DNA of 64,000 nucleotides from Fen-671 sp963794745 (lineage in GTDB: Bacteria; Actinomycetota; Acidimicrobiia; Acidimicrobiales; Palsa-688). The stretch is from NCBI GenBank assembly GCA_963794745.1, contig CAWCEZ010000007.1:434001-498000 (forward strand), read 5' to 3'. Each line of letters begins with the position of its first letter. Positions within the stretch are counted from its first letter, which is position 1. The notes under the pieces are model-generated. The model saw only the letters and a list, made by a program, of their open reading frames with translations, made no database searches and was not told the origin of the DNA. This document shows positions 28,433-38,008 of this stretch, piece after piece. The position numbers and the translations under genes were made by a program.

Positions 28433-29072
28433 CGCAGCTACTTTGTTCGAGACGAGCTATGACATCCCAAGCACCGGAGCTGGAACTCGCAGACTGGCGG
28501 CGCCGCGTCGCCGAGATGTACGCCCGGGTCAGGGCGGAGCCGAGCCCGCAACGTGGGCATGCCCTCTGGCTCTCCGAACGAGACGACCTCTTTGTCGGGC
28601 ACCCGCAGAGCCCGCTGGAACCCGGCGACCCGTTGCGGCGTACGGGCGTCGAGTACTGGCCTTACGAACCAGCGCTCCGTTTCGAACTACCTCTCCTGCG
28701 GCCCACGGAGACTTCACACCTAGTTATACCGACCGATGGGGACAAGCCGACGGGACTGAGAGCGATCGGCAGGATCGAAATCCCGGAGCCGGTAAACGGG
28801 CCCTTACGGTCTGGTGGCTGGAGCAGTATGGCGGCGGGCTGTTCCTGCCGCTGCGTGACGCGACTGCGGGGCGCACAACATACGGTGGCGGCCGCTACCT
28901 TCTGGACAGCGCCAAGGGTGCCGACCTGGGAGGCTCGACCGACACGCTGGTGATCGACCTCAACTTCCTCTATCACCCGTCCTGCCGCTACAGCAGCCGG
29001 TGGCAATGCCCCCTCGCGCCGGCTGAGAACACGATTGATTTCGCCGTGGAAGCGGGCGAGCGGCTCAACTAG
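28429..29072 (+). CDS. DUF1684 family protein (frame broken)
   Basis: The reconstructed protein has about 214 residues. The first frame gives LADWRRRVAEMYARVR and LWLSERDDLFVGHPQSPL, the second LPLRDATAGRTTYGGGRYLL and YHPSCRYSSRWQCPLAPAEN, which together are the whole DUF1684 fold. One C is missing in the run at 28801-28803; restoring it gives GPLTVWWLEQYGGGLF. The ATGA overlap with the permease shows it belongs to the exporter operon. The function is not established; the conserved C-terminal Cys and His residues suggest a metal or redox site (inference). Confidence 0.82.
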
Positions 29073-29091
29073 ACGGGTCAGCCAGGCAACT

Positions 29092-29694
29092 TCACGGCTC
29101 TAGCGCGAGGCGTACCCCAAGGCCGACGAGGACCAAACCTGTGCAGCGGTCGATCCGGCGGCGAACGCGCGTATTCGACATCCACTGAGTGACCGGGCGC
29201 GCCGCAGTCAACAGGATCGCGAAATAACCAGCCGTCATGAACACAAAGACCGCTCCAAGCACCAATGTCGTCCAAGCCACCGAGTACCCATGCGGCACGA
29301 ACCCGGGGAGGAACGTGACAAAGAACACCCCCACTTTGGGATTTAGCAAGTCGGTCAGCAGACCTGCCGAATAACCGGTGCCGAGGAGGCGGCGTGAGGC
29401 GGCGGGGGTTTCGCCACGTGAACGAAGCGACCTGAAGCCGAGGTATACGAGGTAGGCGGCCCCGACGACCCGCAGCCCCAGGTAGGCGTCATGGCTGGCA
29501 GCAAGCACGGCCGAAAGCCCGAGAGCGGCAGTGATGACCCACACGGTGAGCCCTGAGAGCACGCCGAGCACCGTACGGACGGCCACACGTCGGCCGCCTC
29601 GGACGAGGTTCCGGATGACTACCAGCGTGTCGGGCCCGGGAAGAAGGATTATGAGCGTTGCCGCAACCAGGTACGTCGCCAGGCTCACCAGCAC
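29092..29694 (-). CDS. LysE/RhtB family amino-acid exporter
   Basis: 200 residues with six hydrophobic helices. The opening LIILLPGPDTLVVIRN contains the family's PGPD motif, and ALGLSAVLAAS and GAAYLVYLGFRSLRSR follow as in RhtB/LeuE proteins. It exports amino acids or related compounds (homoserine, leucine, kynurenine-like compounds are possible). It lies 27 nt downstream of kynU on the same strand and may be co-transcribed, so export of a tryptophan-pathway product is a reasonable guess. Confidence 0.88.
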   Translation of the reverse strand: MLVSLATYLVAATLIILLPGPDTLVVIRNLVRGGRRVAVRTVLGVLSGLTVWVITAALGLSAVLAASHDAYLGLRVVGAAYLVYLGFRSLRSRGETPAASRRLLGTGYSAGLLTDLLNPKVGVFFVTFLPGFVPHGYSVAWTTLVLGAVFVFMTAGYFAILLTAARPVTQWMSNTRVRRRIDRCTGLVLVGLGVRLALEP

Positions 29695-29721
29695 TTAAGG
29701 GAGCCTACGCGCCAAGATCGC

Positions 29722-31014
29722 TCAGGTAACTCGTTTTTTTGGGACGTCGGTACGCACCGCCGGGTCCGAGAGCACACCTGCTATCCGGTCAACCGCGTCC
29801 CAAACCTCTACGAAGCTGGTGTAGAGGGCGACCGGGGCGAGGCGCAGCACGTCGGGAGGACGGAAGTCCGGGACCACCAGGCCTCGCTCGATGAGGAGCC
29901 GGGCGGCGGCCCAAGAGCCCGGGTGGGAAACGGCGAGGTGACCACCTCTGCGATCCGGCGCCGAGGGACTGGCAACCTTGGCTCCCAGCGGGACGAGCAG
30001 CTCGTCCGCCCGCTGCGCGAGCAGGGAGACGAGCCGTCGGGCCTTGGCCCAGATGGCCGGGATGCCCGCCGCCAACAACGGTGCGATCCCGGCGTCCACT
30101 GCTGCAATACCCAGCACGCCCGGGGTGCCGGCAAGGAACCTGTCGACCCCTTCGGCAGGGTCGTAGTCGGTGCCCATCGAGAACTGGTCCCGCTGTCCCC
30201 ACCAGCCCCAGACGGGTTGCCGCAGCGTCGCTTGCAGGGCCGCACGCACGTACAGCCAGGCCGGAGCGCCAGGGCCGCCGTTGAGGTATTTGTAGGTGCA
30301 CCCAACGGCAAGGTCGGCCCCGGCGCCGTCAAGGTCGAGCGGGACCACTCCGGCGGCATGGCTCAGATCCCAGAGCGTGAGGGCGCCGGCTCGGTGGGCC
30401 GCGTCCGTTACCGCCGGCACGTCGACCACAGCTCCAGAGCGGTAGTTCGCCGCCGAGAGGCACACCAAAGCGACCTTGTCGTCGATGGCGTCGCGGATGT
30501 CTGACGGGCAGGCCCCCTCGACCGGGTCGGTCGGCAGGAGGCTCAGATGGGCGCCGGCACGGGCGGCTACACCCTGCAGGACATAGCGCACCGTGGGGAA
30601 GTCGTGCTCGTCCCCGAGGATCACCGTCCGACCGGGGCGTGCGTCCATCGCCGCCACCGCGAGCTTGTAGAGATTGACCGTCGTGGAGTCGCTCACGACG
30701 ACCTGCCCGGCGGCGGCGCCGACGAGCTGGCCGATCCGGTCGCCGACGGCTCCCGGGAGATCGACCCAGCGCTCCCACCCGCCGATCAAATCCCGGCCCC
30801 ACTCCCCGACCATCGCCTCAACGGCAGCAGCAGTCGCGCGCGGCTGGCGGCCGAGGGAGTTGCCGTCCAAATAGACCGGCCCCCCGGCGTTGAAGAGGAA
30901 CTGGTCCCTGTAGCGCCCAAGCGGGTCAAGGCGATCGGCTTCGCTGGCCTCTTCGCGACTGCTGGGTACTCGGTCCACCACCCGACCGTAGCTGCAGGCG
31001 AGCGCGCCGCTCAC
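29722..31014 (-). CDS. kynU: kynureninase
   Basis: 430 residues. Diagnostic stretches: VYLDGNSLGRQPRA, DSTTVNLYKLAVAA, LWDLSHAAGVVPLDL and the PLP lysine in CTYKYLNGGPGAPAW. It cleaves kynurenine to anthranilate and alanine (or 3-hydroxykynurenine to 3-hydroxyanthranilate). Neither tryptophan dioxygenase nor kynurenine formamidase is visible in the window. The first 15 or so residues are extra; starts further in are possible. The end is basic (VPKKRVT). Confidence 0.93.
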   Translation of the reverse strand: MSGALACSYGRVVDRVPSSREEASEADRLDPLGRYRDQFLFNAGGPVYLDGNSLGRQPRATAAAVEAMVGEWGRDLIGGWERWVDLPGAVGDRIGQLVGAAAGQVVVSDSTTVNLYKLAVAAMDARPGRTVILGDEHDFPTVRYVLQGVAARAGAHLSLLPTDPVEGACPSDIRDAIDDKVALVCLSAANYRSGAVVDVPAVTDAAHRAGALTLWDLSHAAGVVPLDLDGAGADLAVGCTYKYLNGGPGAPAWLYVRAALQATLRQPVWGWWGQRDQFSMGTDYDPAEGVDRFLAGTPGVLGIAAVDAGIAPLLAAGIPAIWAKARRLVSLLAQRADELLVPLGAKVASPSAPDRRGGHLAVSHPGSWAAARLLIERGLVVPDFRPPDVLRLAPVALYTSFVEVWDAVDRIAGVLSDPAVRTDVPKKRVT

Positions 31015-31057
31015 TGCATGGGCCGCTCAATGCACAGGGCGTGCCCTATGCCACGGG

Positions 31058-31498
31058 TTAGGACGACCTGGAGGCCTTCCAGGAGCCACCCCCCATCGCT
31101 TTGCCACCGGCCTCTAACTTCCAGGTACCCGACATAGCGTTTTTTGTGAACGAACCTGAATAGGTGATGGCTTGTGAACCGACGGTGCCGAAGCTGATGG
31201 ACTTACCCGTGACGGTACCTTTGAGAGGCGTGGGCACATTTCCGAAGGCGGATATCTTGATGGTCCCGCTCAGCGAGCTGCCCGACTCTTTCCATGTGAG
31301 CGTGAACGTGCCGCTGTAACTGCCGCTGTAGCTCCCGGACCAATTGCCCGAAAGGACCACGGCCTTGGTCGTGTGATGGGCGTGGGTCGTCGGGGTCTTA
31401 GCCCAGGCCGAGCCGCCCCCAAACGGGGCGGTCACAATAAGACCCGCTAGGCCGGCGGCCAAGGCCAGCCTCCGTGCGACGGGCAAACGCAACGACAT
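31058..31498 (-). CDS. small secreted protein of unknown function
   Basis: 146 residues. A signal peptide (residues 1-33, LALAAGLAGLIVTAPFGGGSAWA) is followed by a His/Thr-rich stretch and a repetitive beta region with tandem GSYSG units and alternating strands. This suggests a small all-beta domain on the cell surface. An AAGGAGG ribosome site lies about 6 nt before the ATG at 31498. No family recognised. It stands between kynU and the liv operon on the same strand. Confidence 0.7.
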   Translation of the reverse strand: MSLRLPVARRLALAAGLAGLIVTAPFGGGSAWAKTPTTHAHHTTKAVVLSGNWSGSYSGSYSGTFTLTWKESGSSLSGTIKISAFGNVPTPLKGTVTGKSISFGTVGSQAITYSGSFTKNAMSGTWKLEAGGKAMGGGSWKASRSS

Positions 31499-31691
31499 TA
31501 CCTGCCTCCTTATGGTGGTGATTTGTACCAGTGGGGCGGGAACTATCAGAGCTGGTAGCGTCCCACCGGGCGGTGGGTTTGAGGTGGTCTTCCCTGTCGT
31601 CAGCCAAGAGCAGCGAGCTCTAGCACTGGCTCATGCTCAGTATCGCGCGCCTTGGCGATGTCAGCCATAGCCATTTCGGAGGAGCTACGGC

Positions 31692-32412
31692 TCAGGGCTC
31701 GATGTCCTCGCCCAGGTAGGCCATCCGGACACGGTCATCGCTCAGCAACACCGACGCTGAGTCCTGCAGCACGATCCTCCCCGTCTCGAGGACATATCCT
31801 CGATCGGCCAATTGGAGGGCTTTGGCAGCGTTCTGCTCGACCAGCAGCACGGTGACACCCTGTTGGCGAATTGTGCCGAGGATCTCGAAGATCGTCCGGA
31901 CAATCATGGGTGCGAGCCCCATCGAAGGTTCGTCGAGGAGAAGCAACCTGGGTTCTGCCATCAAGGCTCTTCCGATGGCGAGCATCTGCTGCTCACCCCC
32001 CGATAGGTTCCCGCCCTGCTGCTTGCGCCGGTCCTTCAGGATCGGGAACAGCTCAAATACCCGTTCGGTCTTTCGCCGCCTGGTTATGGGGCTTGCAGAA
32101 CGCACCGATCTCGAGGTTTTCGAGCACGGTCATCTGCGGGAATATCCGGCGGCCCTCAGGTACGTGGCTGATGCCTAGCTCGACGATATTGTGCGCTGCG
32201 AGGTGGGAAATGTCGACACCGTTGAAGTGCACCGTGCCTAACGAGGCGTGGTGCAATCCCGAGATCATCCGCAGCGTGGTGGTTTTCCCAGCGCCATTTG
32301 CGCCAAGGAGAGTGACGATCTCGCCTTCGTTCACGGAGATAGTGAGATCGTGGAGTGCCGGGACTGCGCCGTAGCGCACCTCCGCGCCCGTTACTTCCAG
32401 TAGGGCCGTCAC
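31692..32412 (-). CDS. livF: branched-chain amino-acid ABC importer ATPase LivF (frame broken)
   Basis: The reconstructed protein has 239 residues, normal for LivF. Walker A GANGAGKTTT, the LivF-type GISHVPEGRRIFPQMTV, signature LSGGEQQM, Walker B LLLLDEPSMGLAP and H-loop LLVEQNAA are present. An extra base near 32067-32068 shifts the frame; without it the reading runs AAKDERVFELFPILKDRR. The start overlaps livG by ATGA. Last gene of the minus-strand operon SBP-livH-livM-livG-livF. Confidence 0.92.
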
Positions 32413-33278
32413 GGCTCTACCGCGGTGGCGCTGCCAGCGGAGCCGTCGTCGCCTTCTGAAGACCCAAGGTAGGCGTTGATAACTACAGGGTCCCGTTGTA
32501 TATCGGCGGGCAAGCCCTCTGCGATCACCTGGCCGAAGTTGAGCACCACGATCCGGTGCGCCACCGACATCACAAGCTTCATGTCGTGCTCGATCAGTAG
32601 CACCGTTACCGCGAGCTCGGAATTGACCTTGTGGATGAGTTCTGCCAGCTCGACCTTCTCGGCAGGGTTGGTCCCGGCGGCGGGCTCGTCCAGTAGCAGG
32701 ACCTCGGGGTCAGTACCGAGAGCCCTGGCTATCTCGAGGCGCCGGCGGTCCCCATAGGGTAAAGAGCTGGAGAGCTCGTTCGCCCTGCGCGTCAGCCCGA
32801 CGAACTGCAGGAGCTGGAGCGTCTTCAGGTCGCTCTGGTGCTCCTCGCGCCGGGCCCGGGGCAAGCGCAACATAGCGCCGACCGGACCGGTGTGCTGCCT
32901 GGACTCGACCCCGATCTTCACGTTCTCGAAGGTCGTCAAGGCGTTGAACATCCGCGAGGTCTGGAACGTCCTAGCCACTCCGAGGCGGTTCACCTTGTAG
33001 GGCTTGCGCCCGATCACCCTGATGGGCTGCCTGCCTTTAGGCGTGAACAGGATCGAACCTTCTTGCGGCCTATAGACACCGCTCAAGCAGTTGAACAACG
33101 ACGTCTTGCCGGCCCCGTTCGGGCCGATCACCGACAGGATCTCACCGCGGCGCAGGCTGAGCGACACGTCGTTAAGGCTCGTGACGCCGCCGAAGCGGAG
33201 TGTGACGTGCTCGACTGAGAACAGGACGTCCGCCGCGCTGGCAGGGACCGCGGCGAGTGACGGGCTGGTCGTTGTCAT
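32409..33278 (-). CDS. livG: branched-chain amino-acid ABC importer ATPase LivG
   Basis: 289 residues. Walker A GPNGAGKTSLFN, LGVARTFQTSRMF (LivG-type), a degenerate signature region SSSLPYGDRRRLEIARAL, Walker B LLLDEPAAGTNP and H-loop LIEHDM are visible. The C-terminus ends with a short acidic tail. ATG 33278 is chosen because GGAG lies about 6 nt upstream and the ATG overlaps the livM stop by ATGA; in-frame extension further upstream is antisense to nothing useful and lies inside livM. Confidence 0.93.
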   Translation of the reverse strand: MTTTSPSLAAVPASAADVLFSVEHVTLRFGGVTSLNDVSLSLRRGEILSVIGPNGAGKTSLFNCLSGVYRPQEGSILFTPKGRQPIRVIGRKPYKVNRLGVARTFQTSRMFNALTTFENVKIGVESRQHTGPVGAMLRLPRARREEHQSDLKTLQLLQFVGLTRRANELSSSLPYGDRRRLEIARALGTDPEVLLLDEPAAGTNPAEKVELAELIHKVNSELAVTVLLIEHDMKLVMSVAHRIVVLNFGQVIAEGLPADIQRDPVVINAYLGSSEGDDGSAGSATAVEP

Positions 33279-35428
33279 TCGGTCTCCGGTCCGATATATC
33301 CGGGCTCGTCCAGCGACAACTTGCCGTAAGACGCCGGGAGGACCTCCCCCAACGACCTGGCCCGCACCGGTCCACCGGGGCTCTCCGGATGACCTACGCC
33401 GTCCTCGAGGAGGAGGATCTCCCGGAGCCGCCGGCGCGAAGGGATGATCCCTTGAGGCCGGAAGATCATCAGGGCGATGAGCGCTGCGCCGAGGTAGATG
33501 AACTCGTCTTGGGACTGGTAGTCCGGGAAAGACCGGAGCTGGAGGTACTGGGTTAGCCATTGGATAAAAAAGGCGCCGATGACCGCTCCCGCGATCGAGC
33601 CCATACCTCCAAAGATCACAAAAACGATGATCAGGATCGAGGTCTGCACGGAGAAGTCGTTGGGTACGAGGCTTTGGACCTGGCTTGCGAAAAATACCCC
33701 GGCAAAACCCGCAGTCGAGGCCCCAATCGAAAATGCCATGACCTTGTACTTCAAGGCATTTATCCCTAGTGAATCGGCGGCGACCTCATCCTTCGCGAAT
33801 TGCTGTCCAGGACCGTCCGACCCGGGAATGTTCGAGGAAACTGAACGCTACGGCGAACACGACGGCGACGCCCAGGATCAAGTAGTAATAGGGCAGGACA
33901 CGTGCCCGTCCAGCGGTAGGAAATCCCGAAAGATGTGGACTGAGAACTGCGGGATAAACCCGGGCGTACCCGCCGGGCCGCCCGTCACCCCGTTGAGGTT
34001 ATTGGCGACGATCTCGATGATCTCGCCGAAACCCAGCGTCACTATGGCGAGGTAGTCGCCCCGCAGGCGCAGCGTGGGAGTCCCGAGCAGGACGCCGGCG
34101 AGCATGGCGGCGACGATCGAGCAAGGGATGACCCAGAACGGGTTGAGGATGAAGGGTGGGTGGATCGGGAGCGCGCCGGTGAAAAAGGCGGTGGTATAAG
34201 CCCCGATCGCCCAGAAAGCTACGTAGCCGAGGTCGAGGAGCCCGGCGAAGCCGACGACCACGTTGAGGCCCATGGCCAACAGCACATAGATGGCGACCTG
34301 GGTGGTGAGGATCGACTGGATACCGCCATTTAGGTGCAGGGGCCACTCGATCGCCACCAGGAGCGCAGCAATGGTAAGGCCGGTCTTCCCGTAGGCGAAC
34401 CTGGCCTGTGTCGTGATCCCGGTGAACTCATAGCGGGCGTGCGTGGGAGGTCCTCCCACCATATCGCGCGAACGAGATCTGACGCCAGCCAGCAAACAAC
34501 ACCGACCAAAACCAGACCGCCAACCGCCATGACTGCAACTCCGGCAGTGCGGTCGTGCGGCAGTATGTGGATCGAAGCCAGCCAATGCGCGAGCGAGCGG
34601 TGGTCGAGCGATTGGTGGTCCTTAGAGCGCCACTGCGACCAGTCGGTCCACATCAACCACCCGTAGGCGAACAAGACCAGGCCTACAAGCGCCCAGAGCC
34701 CTCGTCTTCGGCTTGGGGCGATCACTTTACGGGCAGCGGCAAGTGCCAACGAGGACGCCCTCGAGCAGCGCTCAAGGCGACCGCTAACCAAACCAGCCAT
34801 CGGGCCAAGGGCCGATCGTGCGGGACGGCCCCGATCGAGTTCAGGTACTTCGAAACCGGGTTGGAGAACCACGACAAGAGCCCGTAAAGCGCTACATACG
34901 CCGTAACCGGCGAGCCTGGCGACGCGTAAGGACCGCCATTTGGAGAGGGAGACAACCATCTCCATCGCCACCAGCGCAAAACCGACCTGGATGCAAATAC
35001 CGCCCTTCCAGGTGCTCCCGGGCGTAATGAACCAGACCCAGATAAAGCCGACCGCCACGACGACCGCATCGAGGCCGAGCCTGGTCTGCACGGTGAGTTC
35101 GAGGAGTGCCGCCCGCATTCGATTGGTGGCGGCTCTTGAGCGCTGCCTTGCGGGCGCGCCAAAGCGAAATAACGAGGAACAGCCCCGCGGCGTACCCGAG
35201 GAACCAGAAAGCCCTCGGGAAACCCAGAGAGCCCCGGTAAACCCCGACGTCGGGGCCGTGTTCGTCCCGGCCGGGCCCGTCATGACTGCGAGGACCAGCA
35301 TGACGGCCACACACAGGACGCCGTAGCCGCAGCGACTGGTTGGCGAGGAGCTTCGCCGCGCCCGTGGCGGGCGAGGAGGGGCGCTCACACGGGGCGGGCG
35401 CTGCGGCGTCCGGGCCTGTCGAGGTCAT
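33275..35428 (-). CDS. livM: branched-chain amino-acid ABC permease LivM, long form (several frame breaks)
   Basis: The span would encode about 717 residues. The C-terminal 350 are a standard LivM (GLNVVVGFAGLLDLGYVAFWAIGAY, LRGDYLAIVTLGFGEI). The N-terminal 340 are an extra membrane region (PRAFWFLGYAAGLFLVISLW, VGFIWVWFITPGSTWKGG, FAYGWLMWTDWSQW), similar in plan to long LivM proteins I recall from Streptomyces. At least eight single-base frame changes are needed (about 35330, 35245, 35140, 34905, 34740, 34440, 33898, 33790), more than in any other gene here. The last two restore LPYYYLILGVAVVFAVAF and REDEVAADSLG. The ATG at 35428 overlaps the livH stop by ATGA, which supports the long form. 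Confidence 0.78.
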
Positions 35429-36374
35429 GCTTCCCTCCCAAGCCGCTCACCGAGAATTCCCGTCGGGCGGAAGAGCAGGAGCGTGACCAGCACGCCGAAG
35501 GCGACAACATCCTGCCACTCCGCTGATATCCACCGCAGCGGGATGCTTTCGAACACCCCGAGCAAGAGGCCACCGATCATTGCGCCCCGGATGTTGCCGA
35601 TACCCCCGAGGACCGCGGCGGTGAACGCTTTCAGCCCGGGGACGAAGCCCATGGTGTAGATAACGCCGAACTGAAGACCGAACAGGAACCCGGCGACGCC
35701 GCCCATGAGCCCGCCGAGCACAAAGGTGAGCGCGATCGTCCTGTCGATGTGCACGCCCATGAGGCTTGCGGTCTCGGCGTCCTGTGCGACGGCGCGTATC
35801 CCCTTGCCAAGTTTGGTGCGGTTGACGACAAGGTCGAGCACAACAAGCAGGACGAGCGCAGTGACCATGGTCAGGACCCATACGGACTGGACCGCTACTC
35901 CGCAGAGGCGGAACGACGGGTCCCCCAGCTTCTCGGGCTCGGGGATAAACGCCGTGTAACGCCCGAACTCCTTGCCGGCGAGGTTGTAAAGGAAGTACGA
36001 CGCCCCGATAGCACTAATGAGATAGGTGAGCCTGGGCGCGTTGACGCTTTCGCAGCGGTCGGTAGGCCACCCGTTCCAGGGCGAAAGCCGTAGCCCCGCC
36101 CGCGCAAGCGCCGGCGACGATCCCGATAATGATGAACCCGATCGCCCAGAACCCCGCCATGGACCGAGGTGCCGAGGACGGCGCGCATGGCGAACAGCCC
36201 GCCGAAGCCGCCCGCCATCATAACTTCGGAATGGGCGAAGTTGATGAGCCGGAGCACACCGTAGACGAGGGTGTACCCGAGGGCTATCAGCGCGTAAAGG
36301 AACCCGTTGGCGAGGCCGCCAACGATGAGCGAGACCCAGATGTTGTTGTTCTCAAGGAACGCTGGGCAGCTCAT
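35425..36374 (-). CDS. livH: branched-chain amino-acid ABC permease LivH (frame broken twice)
   Basis: The reconstructed protein has 315 residues. It opens LIVGGLANGFLYALIALGYT and LRLINFAHSEVMM, the classic LivH signature, and continues to GVHIDRTIALTFVLGG and TAAVLGGIGNIRGAMIGG. Two extra bases, near 36161 and 36047, break the frame; between them the reading is AGFWAIGFIIIGIVAGACAG, and after the second VNAPRLTYLISAIGASYF. It lies about 150 nt downstream of the binding-protein gene, beyond a strong hairpin that could reduce its expression relative to that gene. Confidence 0.9.
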
Positions 36375-36454
36375 GCGCTCAGACCACTCCCTTCAACCTT
36401 GGCAGCAGGTTAGCCAGTCGTGGGCCGAGGATCTAATTTGCGCGCCAGACATGA

Positions 36455-36487
36455 AAAGCGGGCACCCCGCCGATGGCGGGGTGCCCG
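36455..36487 (-). terminator. hairpin with T-run between binding-protein gene and livH
   Basis: A perfect 13-bp stem (36459-36471 with 36475-36487, loop GAT) is followed on the minus strand by CTTTT. It is a textbook rho-independent terminator or attenuator, placed after the binding-protein gene and before livH. It would keep the periplasmic-type binding protein at higher levels than the membrane components. Confidence 0.85.
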
Positions 36488-36522
36488 TGACCTTTGTCCT
36501 TTACAAAAGGGCCTAGCTATGC

Positions 36523-37743
36523 CTAGGTGAGGCCCAGCTGGACTAGTTGGCCGTTTTGCACCTGGTTGACGTAAATATAGTCGCCTGCGATGTTCCCATC
36601 GGGCTCGAAGGAGACCGTCTTGGTAAGGCCGTGGTAGACGATCTTGTGAAGGCCGTTCACGACATTGATACGAGTAATTGACTTTATGCCAGCGTGAGAC
36701 TTCGCAAGGATCTGCAACTCGGCAATGATCGTGTTGGCCGCGTCGAATGCCTCACCCGAATAGGTGCTTACGGCGAACTTGGCGAGTGCCTGGAAACCGG
36801 TAGCGAACGCGTTGTCTGCCTTTGTCTTGCCGATGACGGCACAGGGACAGGTCACGTAGACACCCTCGGCGGCGGTTGGCGGGTTGGTCCCGGTTATGAG
36901 CGCGGAGCTGTCGCTGCCGTCGCCGCTAAGGACCTTGCCGGAGTAGCCGGCGCTGTGGAGCGCTCCGAGCAGCAGGCCGAGGTCGCAGTAGTAGCCGCCG
37001 TAGAACAGCATCTGCGGGGCCGCGCTCACCACGGTGGCGGCGTCGTCAGGGTACTGCGTAGGGCTGGCCGTGCCGTCGCTGCACTGCGAGGTGCCAGGGA
37101 ACGAGCCGGTAGTCACCGTCGCACCGTCCTTTGTCGCTTCGGCTGCAAAGGTGGTGGCGATGCCTTCCCCGTAGGTGCTGGCGTCGTTGGCGACGTAAAT
37201 CTTGGTGAGCTTGAGCACCTTGACGACATAGTCGGCGTCAGCCGGTCCCTGGACGTTGTCGTTGGCGACGTCCCGGAAGAAGTTGCGCCATCCGGAGGTC
37301 GCGAGAGCCGGGTTCGTTGCCGAGGGGCTCACGGTCGCGAGGTTGTGGGCGCTGTAAGTCGGTTCAGCCGCCTTGGTCGCGCCTGAGAAAGAGGGGCCGA
37401 CGACGGCGATGACGGCGGGGTTGGCAACGAGCTCCTGCGCGTCGGTCGGCGAGATCGTGGCCTCGCCCTGGTCGTCCTTGGAGACGTACTTCAGCGTAAA
37501 GGGAAGCTTGCCGAACTGCGACTTCCCGGCGTTCGCCTGGTTGATGGCGTATTGCACCGCATATGCCTCATTGAGGCCCAGCTGAGCATTGCCACCCGAA
37601 AGCGGGCCCTCGAAGGCAAGATCGAACGTCGGCTTTTTGGCATCTGGGTGCCTTGCACTTGCAAAAGAAACTCCGCTGAACCCGGTGAGCAGCACTGCCC
37701 CCGCAACGAGCGGCACACCGGCCTTCATGAGCAATTTCCTCAT
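36523..37743 (-). CDS. branched-chain amino-acid type ABC substrate-binding protein
   Basis: 406 residues. A signal peptide (VPLVAGAVLLTGFSGVSFASA) lacks a lipobox Cys right after it. The mature protein is a type I periplasmic-binding fold: FEGPLSGGNAQLGLNEAYAV, VVGPSFSGATKAAEPTYS, VSPSATNPAL and VYVTCPCAVIG. Four Cys residues near the middle (SQCSDG, YYCDLG, TCPCA) are unusual for this family and may form disulfides. A strong AGGAGGA ribosome site lies about 6 nt before the ATG. First gene of the liv operon. Confidence 0.92.
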   Translation of the reverse strand: MRKLLMKAGVPLVAGAVLLTGFSGVSFASARHPDAKKPTFDLAFEGPLSGGNAQLGLNEAYAVQYAINQANAGKSQFGKLPFTLKYVSKDDQGEATISPTDAQELVANPAVIAVVGPSFSGATKAAEPTYSAHNLATVSPSATNPALATSGWRNFFRDVANDNVQGPADADYVVKVLKLTKIYVANDASTYGEGIATTFAAEATKDGATVTTGSFPGTSQCSDGTASPTQYPDDAATVVSAAPQMLFYGGYYCDLGLLLGALHSAGYSGKVLSGDGSDSSALITGTNPPTAAEGVYVTCPCAVIGKTKADNAFATGFQALAKFAVSTYSGEAFDAANTIIAELQILAKSHAGIKSITRINVVNGLHKIVYHGLTKTVSFEPDGNIAGDYIYVNQVQNGQLVQLGLT

Positions 37744-38008
37744 GGGCTCTCCTCCTGTTGAATATTCACTAGGGGCACACGTTTGCCCCCAGTTTCGTAA
37801 CGTTGGAGAGACCTTAGTGACTCGGCGGCCGACTAGCCAATCAGACGGGGCCCTTAATTGTCAAGGAGCCCAGCTGGGCGGCCCCAAGCCGTCCCTTGGG
37901 CCCCCTGTCGATGGCATGGCCCGAGGCCCAATCCGCCTTGTCGATAGCAGCGCCGACCACCTAGGGTTATGCGAGGCCGACCTGCCCCCTTCAAGGAGGA
38001 CCAGACCT
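37744..38008. promoter_or_regulatory. divergent regulatory region with two hairpins
   Basis: This 265-nt gap lies between two divergent binding-protein genes and should carry both promoters, though I cannot place -35/-10 boxes with confidence. It contains a perfect 12-nt palindrome GCCCAGCTGGGC (37868-37879) directly followed by a second inverted repeat (GGCCCCAAG at 37880-37888 against CTTGGGCC at 37895-37902, with one bulged C). Either may be an operator, or together they may form an mRNA structure. Confidence 0.5.

Noticed and set aside
33279..33560. Upstream extension of the livG frame
   Set aside because: Pro/Arg-rich sequence lying inside livM in another frame; the ATGA junction and ribosome site at 33278 fix the start.
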